A stretch of 64,000 nucleotides of DNA from positions 1,240,001 to 1,304,000 of the forward strand of contig JAUZTG010000042.1 of NCBI GenBank assembly GCA_030734395.1, in the 5' to 3' direction. The notes under the pieces were generated by a model. It was not told where the DNA came from. It saw nothing but the letters and a program-made list of their open reading frames with translations, and did not search any database. The position numbers and the translations under genes were made by a program. This stretch comes from Sarocladium kiliense. Its lineage: Eukaryota; Ascomycota; Sordariomycetes; Hypocreales; Sarocladiaceae. Positions 10,838-21,951 of the stretch are shown piece by piece; the stretch's first letter is position 1; each line of letters starts with the position of its first letter.

Positions 10838-12164
10838 TTAGTAAGGCAACGGATCAAGGTCGAGCCCCCGAACACTGAAGTTAAACGAATCATTCCGCGA
10901 GTAACTGCCTCCAGCATCCATATCCAGCCTTCCCCTGATACAGTCCCTGAAGTCGACGTCTGCAAAGATTAGGCCGTCCGCATCTTCCCACTGCGGCCCG
11001 GCGAGGACATCGCCAAAGGGCCCAACGATAGAGGAACCTCCACGGGACACGAAAGAGGCCGAGGGTTTAGAGGTACCCTTTGTCGAACCAATACCGTTTT
11101 GCTTGGGGGTGCTATCGGAAGTTCCGGGGGTGCTGTCGTCCTCGTCGCAGCACAGCACAATCTCATTGCCGTTCTCATCGATGACCGACTTTCTCCGCTT
11201 CTTGCGAATATCGCTGTTGGTCATGGGGATAACAATTTCGTGACCCTCTTCCGTGACTGTGGAGCTCCTTCTCAGCCTGCTTCGCGGACCATTGGTCTGG
11301 CTGACAGTGCCGTTCGTTCCGTTGCTGGTTGACGTGGCCCCCGGAACGCACATATTACTGCTGATGACAAAACAGCGGCCCTCCACACCAACCGTTCTCA
11401 TGAGCCCCAGCCAAGCATCCCGATTGTCTGCTGTTGGAGCAAGGTAAAGATTGACATTTTGGGAGTATAGTGTCTGGCGGAGGAGAGGCATGTAGTTCTC
11501 CCAGCAGATTGCAGCCGCAAGGTTCACGCGAGTGCCACGGATGACTGACGACACCGCCTTGAGGGTACTTGGACAGCCTTGAGCCCAAATAAGGCGTTCC
11601 GTCCCAGTCTGTAGATGATTAGCAGGCCATCAGAATGCAGAAGGGAAAGGTGCTGTTGCATATAGTGGATGGGGGGCGACGCACTGGCATGACCTTTCGA
11701 CGCTTCCCAATCATTCCTTCTTTAGGATCAATGTATACAACAGAGCAATAAAGGCTCCCACCAGCGCGCTCAATGCATCCTACAACAATGAACACGCCAG
11801 TCCCATTGGCGATACGCTCCAGCTCCTCTCTCGACCCATCTCCCCGCACCTCATCTTTTGCTCCAAGCTCGCGCTTCACCCACTTCTCGCCAGCACCGGC
11901 TCCATTGCCAACTGTATCTCCCAGGTCAATGGACTGGTCGAAATACTTAGCGAACTCCTCTCTTCCTTCAGCAGAGCGGTCACCAATGACACAGCCAAAG
12001 GCAGTGCCGCGTGGGTAGCCTCCAATGTAAGCTTCTGGGAGAAGGAGAATATCAATCTGCGAGGCTGCTGCGCGGGAGGCAATGGAAGAGATATGTGACA
12101 GCGTCTCAGCCGTGGTGGACTGGGAAGCCGGTGAGGCAGTACCGAGACGAATGGTGCCAGGCAT
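10838..12164 (-). CDS. carbon-nitrogen hydrolase (nitrilase branch) with a large internal insertion
   Basis: The exons 12164-11685 and 11608-10838 give 416 residues. The intron 11684-11609 begins GTGCGT, ends CTACAG and joins KVMP to TGTERLIW. The catalytic triad is visible: Glu44 in LLPEAYIGGYPRG, Lys157 in RRKVMP and Cys195 in AICWENYMP. Typical nitrilases move directly from the CVISSN strand to FVSRGGSSIVGPFG. Here about 95 residues (roughly 250-345), Ser/Thr-rich and basic, are inserted between them. The insertion contains two similar RRxS/EIV modules. The family hydrolyses nitriles to acids plus ammonia (nitrilase or cyanide-hydratase type); the substrate cannot be read from sequence. 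Confidence 0.88.
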
Positions 12165-12905
12165 GATGCTATTCCCGAATGTAACCCAGGTTCGTCAAAG
12201 AAGATTGGGCAGTGGACGAGGATGAGGTGAAGGGGAAATGTAAGCTGACGATGCAAAGAACGGGAAGGGCGATTAATAAGATAGGCGACGTCACAATGGG
12301 GAGGAATTTAGAGTTGAGGGTTGGCGGGAGGTGTGTAGAAGGCGCCTCGGTCTGGCCTCAGGCTCCTGGGCGAAACCCCGCGCTGGGCCCGTCAAACTCG
12401 AGGCGACTTGATCTCGCCGGGAGAAGTCGTTCTATATTTGGCTACTTAGTACGGTAGATTCTCGGTGACATTGCAACCGGAAACTGCGTGATAGACAGGT
12501 GTCATAGCAATTGTTATTAGCACACTCGGAGGCAGCGAGCAGGATGGTTTCACGATGCCGAGTGCCTGTAATAACGGGCCCCAGCCAAGCTACGTACGGG
12601 GGAATGGGTCGTTCGCGAGCAGCACTCAGATAGAGTTTCTGCGGGGAAAACCTCCGTTCCTCGATAGGTGGGAGATGCGTGAAAGCGATTGGACGGCATC
12701 GGCCTTCGAGATAGCAGACAAACTAGGTGTGGATTCTGAATCCCACGATGGTCGAGAACTCATTCATTGAACGACAGGCTGTACACAAGGTTGTAATCAT
12801 GAGGTGAATCCTGATGCATCACGATGCTGCTCTGCGCACGAAGACCACCAACCCGTTCAACATCCCACGTATGTTGGGACAATCCCATTCGCGCCGTTGA
12901 TCAGC
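12165..12905. other. intergenic nitrilase promoter / VPS11 3' side
   Basis: Nothing recognisable beyond the expected promoter of the nitrilase gene. No RNA gene or repeat was seen. Confidence 0.55.
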
Positions 12906-15900
12906 CTAATACTCGGCGTTTTGCCGACTATCCATCACTCCCCTCGAGAACCACTCCGCTATAGTTCCAAATCGATCCTCACTCCCTTCCAGATCCCCCT
13001 TGAAGAGCTCATGCCTCTCAGCCCTCTCCCTCTGGCCTTCTCTCATCTTGCGAATCACCTCGTTCTCACCAGCACACTTGGGACATTCAGCCTCATCGTC
13101 GTCTCCCCCGTTCTGCCCATCCCTGTCTTCTCCTGGCCGTATCCGTAAACAACGCCTGTGGAAGCTGTGCTTGCACAGAAAATGCACCGCTGGAAGATCA
13201 AGCCCTTGCCCACAGTCCGCGCAGCGCGTTGCTTGGAACACAGCGGGTTTGGAGCCTAGATCTTGGAGCTCGGCCCGCCGTTTGGATGTGTCTGCACGAA
13301 GAGTTTTGATCCGCGTCCGATTCGTTGCAATCTCTTTCCGCTCCCGGCTGATAGTCTCGTGCAGGTAAGGCTTGATCATTCCCATCGTCGCTACACCCCC
13401 TCCTGATTTGCCAACTAGAGTCTGAATCACCTGCAGCGGCGCCATCAGTCCATCCTTGTCGATCTTGGTAAGGACTGCCTCCAGCTCATCCTGTCCGGCT
13501 TCCTCAAGTACACGCGGATCAGAAGTCAAGTATGCAAGCGCTGCAGGATATAGTTGCGGCTCCTCTGGCCCGTACTTTTTCAAGGCCTTCATCGCTCCAC
13601 GCGTGTCCTTAGCAGATGTGTACGACCGGAAAATGTCGAACAGAAGCCCTGTCTGCTCCTTGACAAGCGTGGTTCCGTCTCGGAAATCCGACAAATGGGA
13701 CAAGAGGAGCACATTCGAGCTCTCCATCGGCACATGTTCGCCCTCAATCAGCTTTTTGGCCTTAGCCTCCCACTCTTCCTTGTTGTCCTGGCCCTTTCGC
13801 TCGCTTGCTTTGTAGAGGTACATCTCAAAGAGGGTAGTGTACAGATCAGTTCGGTAAGCCGTCTTCAAGCCTTCTTCGTCTATGCATGCTTCCAGGAATG
13901 TGATGAATTCGTCGGGATGATCTATGAATGACGAGAACGCCGTACGAGGTGGCGGAGGTGTATACTCGGGAGGCGTGTAGTTCGTCTCATCGATTACAAG
14001 CTGTGTGTCGCCGGTCGCTGACTTTGCTCCATTCCCAGGAGTGTCTGGCGTTGCAACTGATGCAGTGTTCATATATGGAAGTGGTAACAGGTTGGACAGG
14101 TTCTGAACCGCGCTGGCGGCTCCAGCGGCAAAGCCTCCAGTAGCTGGTACTTCGTCGTCTCCAATTGTAACCAATGCTCTGCGTGGTCGGTACCTTTTGG
14201 TGTAATACTCAACGAATAAATTCGTTGCGTCTTTCGGGCAGTTTTCGATCAACACCCGCGCGTACTTCTGAAGACAACGATACGCCTGCACATATCAGTA
14301 ACATTCAGAGTCGCTGATTCGCAAGGACTTACAATATCAGGATCTTGTCTCCAGATGAAATCAAGTGCGTCGTCATACTTCTTTGAGTCCTCAATAAGAA
14401 TATCAACAACAAGCTCAACTTCCCCGTGCTTAGTGGCGAGGTAGGCCGCCTGCTCGTAGTACCCGCCTTGCCGGCACATCGCAATGGCCGTGTCAAGGTC
14501 GAATTTAAGATCGCCTGGTGACTTGATGAATTTCTCCAGCTTCTCAATGTCCTTCAACTTCGCATAACAGTTAAGAAGGAGTGTTGTGTGATCGGCTGTA
14601 GCTCTGCGGTGCTCGTGAAGCTGTTCCAGGTACTGGATCAAATTGTGTATGCGTTGCGTGTCAAGAAACTAAAGAGTTAGCCAAGTTGCGCGCATAGCAC
14701 TAAGAACCCTCGTACCTTTCTGATGACCTGCGATGGTTCAGTCGCATCTATTGCCCGGATGTATTGTACCATGGCACCATCGTAGTCGGCCTTGTGGTAT
14801 AAGTGATCTCCAAACTTGCGATAGATCTGGCTCTGCTGATCGGCATCCATGCCGGACTTCTGTGCCAGATCAATGGCCAAGGGATACATATTCCTCTGGT
14901 ACAGCATGTCGAGCCTTTGTTGGAGAGACTTCTCATCGTATCGATATATCTGCACACGTCAATGCTGGCCTCATAAATGGGAAGATTCTGCGTACCTTTC
15001 CCTCTTGTGTGATAGTGTAGAGATGATGCCAGATGTTGAAAATGTACCGAACTGGGGATATGAGGGTTTCAGTGTGTCCATTGATTCGCAACTCCGGTTC
15101 GAGCAGGACGAATGTCGAGGCGTTGAAGAATGCATCGGAAGTCCCTCCTCCGAAGCGCCTCCTCATAGTATCCGGGTCTGACTTGCTGTTGCTCGGCGGT
15201 GGACAGGCCAGTGCCACATAGTCATGGTACATCATGACCTGACTCTTGGGTGACTCGTAGGCTTTCGGTGGTCCTCTTCCCTCGATATTGTATGTATAAA
15301 TCGCATCATCCCGCGCAACGACTACGTCACCTGTACGCTTATCGAGTGTCATGCAGCCAACATTGCAGCCTGAGTCCTCCACCGTCTTGGGCGGAAGTCC
15401 CTGGCCCCTTCTCGAGAGGCCAAGCCGGAGTATTCTAGAAGTTGTGGAAACGAAGAGTGTCGTAAGCTTCTCGTCCGCAGCGAGTTGGACGCCTGTGATG
15501 GGTTCCTCCGATTCGAAAACGATTCGTTGCTTGGTTCCGAGATCGTGAATGAGATCGCCACGGAGTACCGTCACGGCGCCGTTCGCGAAGCCAACCGCAA
15601 CTTGGGTAAGGTCATCGAGGGCGGCGAAAGCCGAGATCTGGCCGTGTCAGTGGGGAGCAACGTATGCTTCATCGGTATGCATGCTTACCGGGAACTGTCT
15701 TTTCGCATTACTAATGTTGACAGTGCTCAGACAGGTGGGCATATTGGTCTTCTTAACAAGCTTGTCCAACGCCCAGGCCTTGAGAACGGGTTCCGCGCTC
15801 ATGTCCTCCTATGAACAGTCGTCAGCAAACCAAACTCAGGAACAGTGAACTTCGACCCGGCCTGGGCTCCTGATGCCCAGGAGCTCAGAGCAGGCGATGC

Positions 15901-16234
15901 TCGTGAACCCACCGCAATCGTGACAAGTAAGCTCGTTCCCTCGACTTGTCGCATGTGTGTGATGGCACCGGAGGGATGGGCCTGGAATCTTCGGGCGACC
16001 TTCCAACCCTTCCCAATGATGCTCACCCATCCATCGTATGAGCCGAGAAACAGGCTGTCGGAACCGGTACAGAGGCTGGAGATCTCGTTGCTCTCGAATA
16101 GCTGTCGCGTTTCTTCGTCAGGCAGGGCGACCTGCGTGACATCGAAGAAGTCAAACGACTTCCACTAGTTCCTGAAGTCTTAGCCCCTGATCATCTCTGA
16201 TTTTCTTCCCGACAAGACGTACCGAGAGAGCCAT
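12906..16234 (-). CDS. VPS11: Vps11/Pep5 subunit of HOPS and CORVET tethers, seven exons
   Basis: The exons 16234-16223, 16164-15913, 15808-15689, 15637-14996, 14949-14716, 14668-14333 and 14285-12906 give 991 residues. Every exon length is a multiple of three. Exon 1 encodes only MALS, joining to WKSFDFFDV, the usual Vps11 N-terminus. A beta-propeller (GSDSLFLGSYDGWVSIIGKG, FESEEPITG) is followed by clathrin-like alpha repeats (EKSLQQRLDMLYQRN, QAAYLATKHGE). The C-terminus has a coiled coil and a RING-type zinc site (CADCGQ, CKHSFHRRC, CPKC at about 890-945). Vps11 is the shared scaffold and E3-like subunit for vacuole and endosome fusion. A Gly/Asp-rich loop lengthens the RING spacing. Confidence 0.93.
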
Positions 16235-16736
16235 GGTGAGGCATGGAACCGCAAAATGCAACTCAACGGGGGATGGGGGATGGTTGGCGGTGTTCTGTCG
16301 CGGCCAGGCGCAATGACGACTGCGGGATGGAGGAGGGTGGTGACCCACCCAAGCTGCAGCTGCTAGGCAAGGTACCCAGTAGCCACCGTCAGACATGCAT
16401 CAACTTACACGATGTAGAATGTGGACAATGAGCCTGCATGTGTTTGGAGTACAACTGAATGAAACCTCAAGCTTAGTTCGATTATGCTGTCTAATGATGT
16501 CTGAGATGTCTAATGAGGCATATTTGTCGTCTTGGGGTGGCCCTTTCATTGCCCGGGTACCCCATCTCACACCATCCCGTCATTCTTGTAAAGGGTATCA
16601 TACTGTTGCGCCAAAAGAAAACAATCCTCCACACTCTCTCTTCCAAGCTCGAAGACAATGCACGCGCAGCGAAGCCATCTTCCGAACCTAGTCAGCCATC
16701 TGCCGCAGCTCGCCTGGAGCGGCCTGTTGCCTAGAC
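16235..16736. other. intergenic, VPS11 promoter
   Basis: 502 bp between two minus-strand genes. No recognised feature. Confidence 0.55.
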
Positions 16737-17861
16737 TCAGACACTTTTCTCATTCTCAATGCCCGGCTCCTCTTTCGTGACGCCCTCTTTCGGACTAGCA
16801 AGAGGACTCGTCACCGCTGTGGTGCTGCCTCCCAGACTGTCACCTCTAGCATGGCCAGGAATTCCGCTGCGGACGCTGGCGCCGTCTCCTTGCTTGGCGT
16901 ACACACTATTGCGCTCACTTTGAATCGCCGGTGCCACCCCGGTTGCTGAGTAAATACTATTCCGCTCAGCGCCCATGCGAGATCCACTGCCGTGCAGGCC
17001 CGGGGTATTGGGAATTCCGGTAGACTCAATATTGGCACTGAGCACGCTCAATGGCAGACTCTCTCGACTCCCGCCCCATAGAGAGGAGGGAGCAAGCGCT
17101 CGGACCGAGGCATCCGTGTCCATAGACCGTCTTCGCCTTCTTTTGCTTGAAGATGCGAGGGTCAGAATCGATGCGTTATCGGTCAGCATGTTGTTTGCAG
17201 TTGCAGTCGTGTATGTGGTTGGGTTGGACGGCGGCGCAAGATGTGCCGGGATGGCTGAGGCTGGTGATGTCGTTGGAAAGGGTTGACTGAATTGCACATT
17301 CATGTTGCTCTGGCCCGTGTTGCTCTGGCCGGGACCAGGCGCAGAGGTGACATTGCCGTTCGGCGCCACTGACTGGATTGTGGTCAAAGTTGTCGTCAAA
17401 GACCGGACAGATGGTGCAGGACTAGAGAAAGTGCTGTCTCCGCCACGTCTCGACTCGACTCCGCCAGCCATCGTACGGTGCGTGCCAGCCATGGAACTGG
17501 CATGATGGCTAGGTGCCGTGGTAGACTGTGATCCTTCGTGGTCCGTGGAAACCGTGCCAGTTACACTTCTTGCCCCTACAGTAGGCGGCGCAAGACCCTC
17601 AACAGATGCACTCCCGGTGCCATCGGCGGATGCGTTCGTATCTGTGTTCCCCGTCGTGAAAGATGCGATGCTTTCAGTGTTACTCTGGTGGTCGGTACGA
17701 CCGATCGTACCAGACTCCGGGTAAGGATTGTTGTTCTTGCTTCCGTGTTTGACCTTCTTATGCCTCTTAGGCCGCTCACTGTCCGAAGAAGATTTGAAGT
17801 TTGCGAGCTTACGCACCCATGTCGAGAACGGACGGCGTCGGTTCGAGTGGCGTTCTATCAT
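16737..17861 (-). CDS. conserved low-complexity fungal protein, function unknown
   Basis: A single exon of 374 residues. The N-terminus is basic (NRRRPFSTWVRKLANFK), followed by a long Ser/Thr/Asn-rich disordered region. A short conserved-looking core has a run of five to six basic residues followed by SMDTDASVRALAP and SLWGGSRESLPLS. There is no enzyme motif, signal peptide or transmembrane segment. Proteins like this in other filamentous fungi often carry a 'polycystin-like cation channel' label, which this sequence does not support because it has no membrane segments. The basic patch could be a nuclear signal. It is divergent from MLH3, sharing 918 bp. Confidence 0.65.
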   Translation of the reverse strand: MIERHSNRRRPFSTWVRKLANFKSSSDSERPKRHKKVKHGSKNNNPYPESGTIGRTDHQSNTESIASFTTGNTDTNASADGTGSASVEGLAPPTVGARSVTGTVSTDHEGSQSTTAPSHHASSMAGTHRTMAGGVESRRGGDSTFSSPAPSVRSLTTTLTTIQSVAPNGNVTSAPGPGQSNTGQSNMNVQFSQPFPTTSPASAIPAHLAPPSNPTTYTTATANNMLTDNASILTLASSSKRRRRRSMDTDASVRALAPSSLWGGSRESLPLSVLSANIESTGIPNTPGLHGSGSRMGAERNSIYSATGVAPAIQSERNSVYAKQGDGASVRSGIPGHARGDSLGGSTTAVTSPLASPKEGVTKEEPGIENEKSV

Positions 17862-18779
17862 TCCACATTAGCCCAGATCCAGACGCAGCACATGGCAGGT
17901 CGTCACAAGGTAGAAGAGGCCATACCACCAGGCGGTCCGGGAATCGTATCGGTCGTCGCCATCGATCGAGCTGACTGCAAGTAGAGCAGCCGAATGAGCG
18001 AGCTGAGCGGCGTGTTGGAAAGAATGACAAGGACCGACGAAGGGCAGGGCAAACGAAGAGAAGGGCGATCGGGACTGGCGAGGAGAGGCGATGAGCGAAC
18101 AGGACACCTAAGCAGGCAAGGTTGCCAGGGTCAAGCGACGGCAAGATATGGTGGGATAAGACCGCGGTCGTGTGGGCGGAAGGAGAAGTTGAAGAAAGGC
18201 GACAGAGGTGGGTGGGAGGTTTGTGGTTGCGCAATGACGAGTGGAAGTAAGGTTGGGCTTGGATTTGGGGGGACCCTTGAAGGCCAGGGCGGGTCGGGGC
18301 TACCGGAACTCCGTCTCGATTGGGAGGAATTAAGCTGAATGTTCAATCACGTGATGAGGCTTGGTGGTGCGACGTGGAGGGAGGCAATGGACCAGCTTTT
18401 GATTACAAGGGAGGCCAATTGTAAATCCCGAAGGATTTGATACTATACAAGCACTGAGTACTACGGGTTGCTTGTTTAGGCGCTGTGCATTGGCATCGTG
18501 GGAAAGGAGCGACAGATCGACTGGAGCTCTGCTAGCCCAGGCGAGAGGTCGACCGACGATGCGCCCCAGTTAAGAGACCCTGTAAACGTCATTCGCCTAA
18601 GCTCCTTCCCCAGTGCGACTCTAGGCCTTAGGCCTTAGGCCACCTTAGTCAGCTTTCAGGTGGTTCCTGCTCATGATCGACGACCAAGCAACTTCGACGT
18701 GTCTTGGAGACTTGAGCAGCATCTGTTCGGGACTTGCTGAGTGGCATTGTGAGGTCGTTCACCATGGGTCAAGCCCGAC
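17862..18779. other. divergent promoter region with TTAGGCC heptamer repeat
   Basis: Upstream region of the low-complexity gene and of MLH3. Near 18623-18643 the heptamer TTAGGCC (or one-base variants) is repeated three times head to tail. Nothing else was recognised. Confidence 0.55.
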
Positions 18780-21454
18780 ATGTCGATCAAGCAACTGCCA
18801 CAAGATGCCATCGACAAGATCAAGTCGACTGTTACCATCACTTCTCTGAATGCAGTCGTCTCCTCACTCATCAAGAACTCTCTGGATGCGGCAGCCACCA
18901 AAATCCATGTCACCTTTGATTACCTCAAGGGAGATTGCTCCGTCGAGGATAACGGGCACGGTATACTCCCTGGCGAATTCGATGAGGATGGCGGCCTTGG
19001 CAAACTTCATCGTAGGTCGTCCCAACATCAGAATATGGCCATGCGTTCTAAGAGAAGTCATAGATACATCGAAACATCCTGCAAGCCCTGCAGTCCATGG
19101 GTGCCGAGGTGACTTTCTTGCGGCACTAGCGGGGCTATCTCTATTACACATAGTGTCGAGACACGTCCAGCACGTATCCCACAACGCACTTCTTGTTCAC
19201 AACGGCAGAGTCTTGTCTCGAAACTGCCCGGCACCCGATGAGCAGCGTCTCAGAACCTTTGAGCACGGCACGCGGGTCGTTGTGCGCAACTTATTTGGAG
19301 GCTTGCCGGTTCGAGTCAAGCGACGAGCCCTCATCAGCACCGAAGCCGCAGCAAAAAGCAGAATGTGGTTTGAACTTCTCGAACACACTGTTGCATCCCT
19401 CTTATCCTGGCCTTCAGAGGTGATGATTCTCCTACGCGATGCTGATGGCGATCGCGAGCATCGGCTGCAAGCGCCACCAGCGACAGCTAGCCTGGCGACT
19501 CGAACCTCAACCCTTTTGATGCAGGCGGTACTGGCTGACTCTGATGACGAGCGATCTTGGGTCCCGGTGTCTTCATTTTCGCGGCAAGTCTCCGTGTCTG
19601 GATGTTTTTCACTCCATCCAATGCCGAGTCGACGCTCACAATTTCTCTCACTTGGCATACAGCCTGTCGATAACGCCTACGGCTCGAACATCTTGCTAGA
19701 GGAAATCAATAGAGTCTTTAAAGACTCCAGCTTCGGCTCAAGAGAGGAGGACACTCCTTTCTTTCAGTCAGAGCGCAAGCTGAAGGACAGGCAGAGCCGG
19801 AGAAGCCCTGACAAGCATCCCATGTTCTATCTCAGGATTGATGTTCATGCCACGGGAGAAGAGCGGATGTCCGAAGATTCCCTCTATGCTGGCGACTCTC
19901 AGACTCTGGAGGTCATACTTGGTCTCTTGAGAGCAGTTTCGTACGGGTTCTTGAAGAGTCATGAATTCAAGCCTCAGAAGGTGGCAATGTCCAATGCCAA
20001 CTCCCCCATGTCCACGGCACGAAAGCTGTCCAAGTCGAGTCGAAGACCTGAGGGCGGCAGTGGTGTCTCACAGGCGGTGCGGACGACTGTATCGCCTTCG
20101 GATAACGCCGGACGACCTTCAAGTCCCTTCGATGGTTGGAACCGTGTCAAGGTTGGAGCAGCTTCGGGACTGCATTCCAAGACTTCCCTAGCCGCGAGCT
20201 TCAACAAGGCAAGGCTCGTTGGCGCAGACGGTACTGTGCTCCGAAGACCATTTCAGGAGTTCCCAATAGAAGCAGCAACAACACAAACGTCTTCCTCCGA
20301 TGTGGCTACATCACAGGCTGAGCTCGGCCGTCACGACGTTGCGAGCGATCCGACCTCATCCGAGTTGACCGAACCCCAAACGAGGCAGGAACTTCAAGGA
20401 CCGGGCAGTGGATGGCTCGCAGAAGTGGTGCAATCTTGGGAGAACCCGATATTCGAGATTGCTCAGCAAGCGGTACCCATGACCTACTCTGACACTTGTG
20501 CCCCGGGTGAGAGTTCACATCATTGGGCAGGGAATGGAGCTACGCTACTAGACTCTGCTTCAATTGGGCTAAAGCGGCGGCTTCGCAAGGACAACTTATT
20601 GGGTGCCGAAGTCATCAGTCAGGTCGACAAGAAGTTCATTCTCATAAGATTACCATCCCATAACACCAGAGAAGGCAACACACCAACCGACACCACTTTG
20701 GTGATGCTTGACCAGCATGCCGCTGATGAGAGATGCCAGCTAGAAGACCTTATGGCTGGATACTTCTATCAGGACGCATCCGGCTCGTACATTGCGAACT
20801 CTGAACCGCTGGAGAAACCAATTGTAATTGAGATGACTCGTTCAGAGATATTACTACTGCAACAGTACTCCCAGCACCTCCAAGATTGGGGTGTCACGTA
20901 CACTGTGCAATCAGGCAAGGCCGCGGAAAACGGAACGGGCCACGGAGATACACTTTGGATTGAAAACCTTCCGCCGAGTATCGCTGAGCGATGCAGAACC
21001 GAACCAAAACTCTTGGTTGACATACTCAGGCAGGAGATATGGCGTCTCCATGACGCTGGTAGCGTGCAACTCCGGCCCCGCGGACAACCGGACTCAACGC
21101 CGAACCGCCCATGGGTAGGTCTGTTCCGCGGATGTCCCCGCGGCATTCTCGACCTCCTCCACTCGAGGTCCTGTCGCAGTGAGTTTGTCTCTGAATGTCT
21201 TAGCTGCCGTTAAACACTTGGTCGCTAATAAGACTCCAGGCGCCATCATGTTCAATGACCCCCTCAGCAACGCTGATTGTGCGCATCTCATCGAGCGCTT
21301 GAGTCGTTGCGCCTTTCCCTTTCAGTGCGCTCACGGAAGACCAAGTATGGCGCCAGTGCTGGATCTGGGGACGGAGCCGTGGTCGAATGCGTGGACGGGG
21401 GAAGAGCCCGTGGAGGCGCGGCGGGCAAGATGGAAGGCTTGGATGGAGACATGA
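18780..21454 (+). CDS. MLH3: MutL-type mismatch repair/meiotic crossover protein Mlh3
   Basis: The exons 18780-19011, 19064-21178 and 21240-21454 give 853 residues. The N-terminal GHKL ATPase part has NSLDAAAT (33-40), VEDNGHGI and GGLGKLHHTSK. The C-terminal endonuclease motif DQHAADER is at 627-634, and the last exon holds FPFQCAHGRPSM, characteristic of Mlh3. Mlh1-Mlh3 nicks DNA to resolve meiotic crossovers and helps mismatch repair. The first intron (52 nt) joins LH to HTSK; the last begins GTGAGT, ends TCCAG and restores the SAIMFND segment. The middle 300 residues are poorly conserved, as usual for Mlh3. The residue aligned with the MutL catalytic Glu29 appears to be Ser. Confidence 0.92.
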
Positions 21455-21951
21455 TTGTCCTTGCAGAGGGCAAGTTCGGCCGAGGCATGCATAGTAGAGC
21501 ATCACAAGTGCACTTGATTTCATGAGATACCCAATAGAGTAACGAGATGCTGTATGAAAGAGCACCAGTGCCACTGATACCACGGATTGGAGGGCAGCTA
21601 TGGCTCTCGGAGTGAAAAGTACAAGATCATGACAAAGATGCATCCGTTCAGACATGGTATTTTGTGATCCCTTTAAACGCCGTCAAGGGTCTGTATATTG
21701 TGAAGAATAAAGTGGTTCAGCTCGCAGATGGTCATTACTGGCGATTAGCTGAGAACCAAAGAAGAAGAAAAGATCCAGAAATAGACATATACAGGAATGA
21801 AGCCTTAAGGTGGCTGGCTTGTAGAGGGCAAGTCCCCATTCAAGCGGTCTATCCAAAGCGCAACGCGCAACTTTCGATCCCGTCTTCACGTGAACAGGTC
21901 GAGGGATGATAACAGGGGTATCCTGGTCGCCGCGGTGAGATCGACAGTTGT
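21455..21951. other. convergent 3' region MLH3 / LicD gene
   Basis: 497 bp between two gene ends. No recognised feature. Confidence 0.55.

Noticed and set aside
16737..17861. Calling the low-complexity protein a polycystin-type cation channel
   Set aside because: The common database label has no support in the sequence: there are no membrane segments or pore motif.
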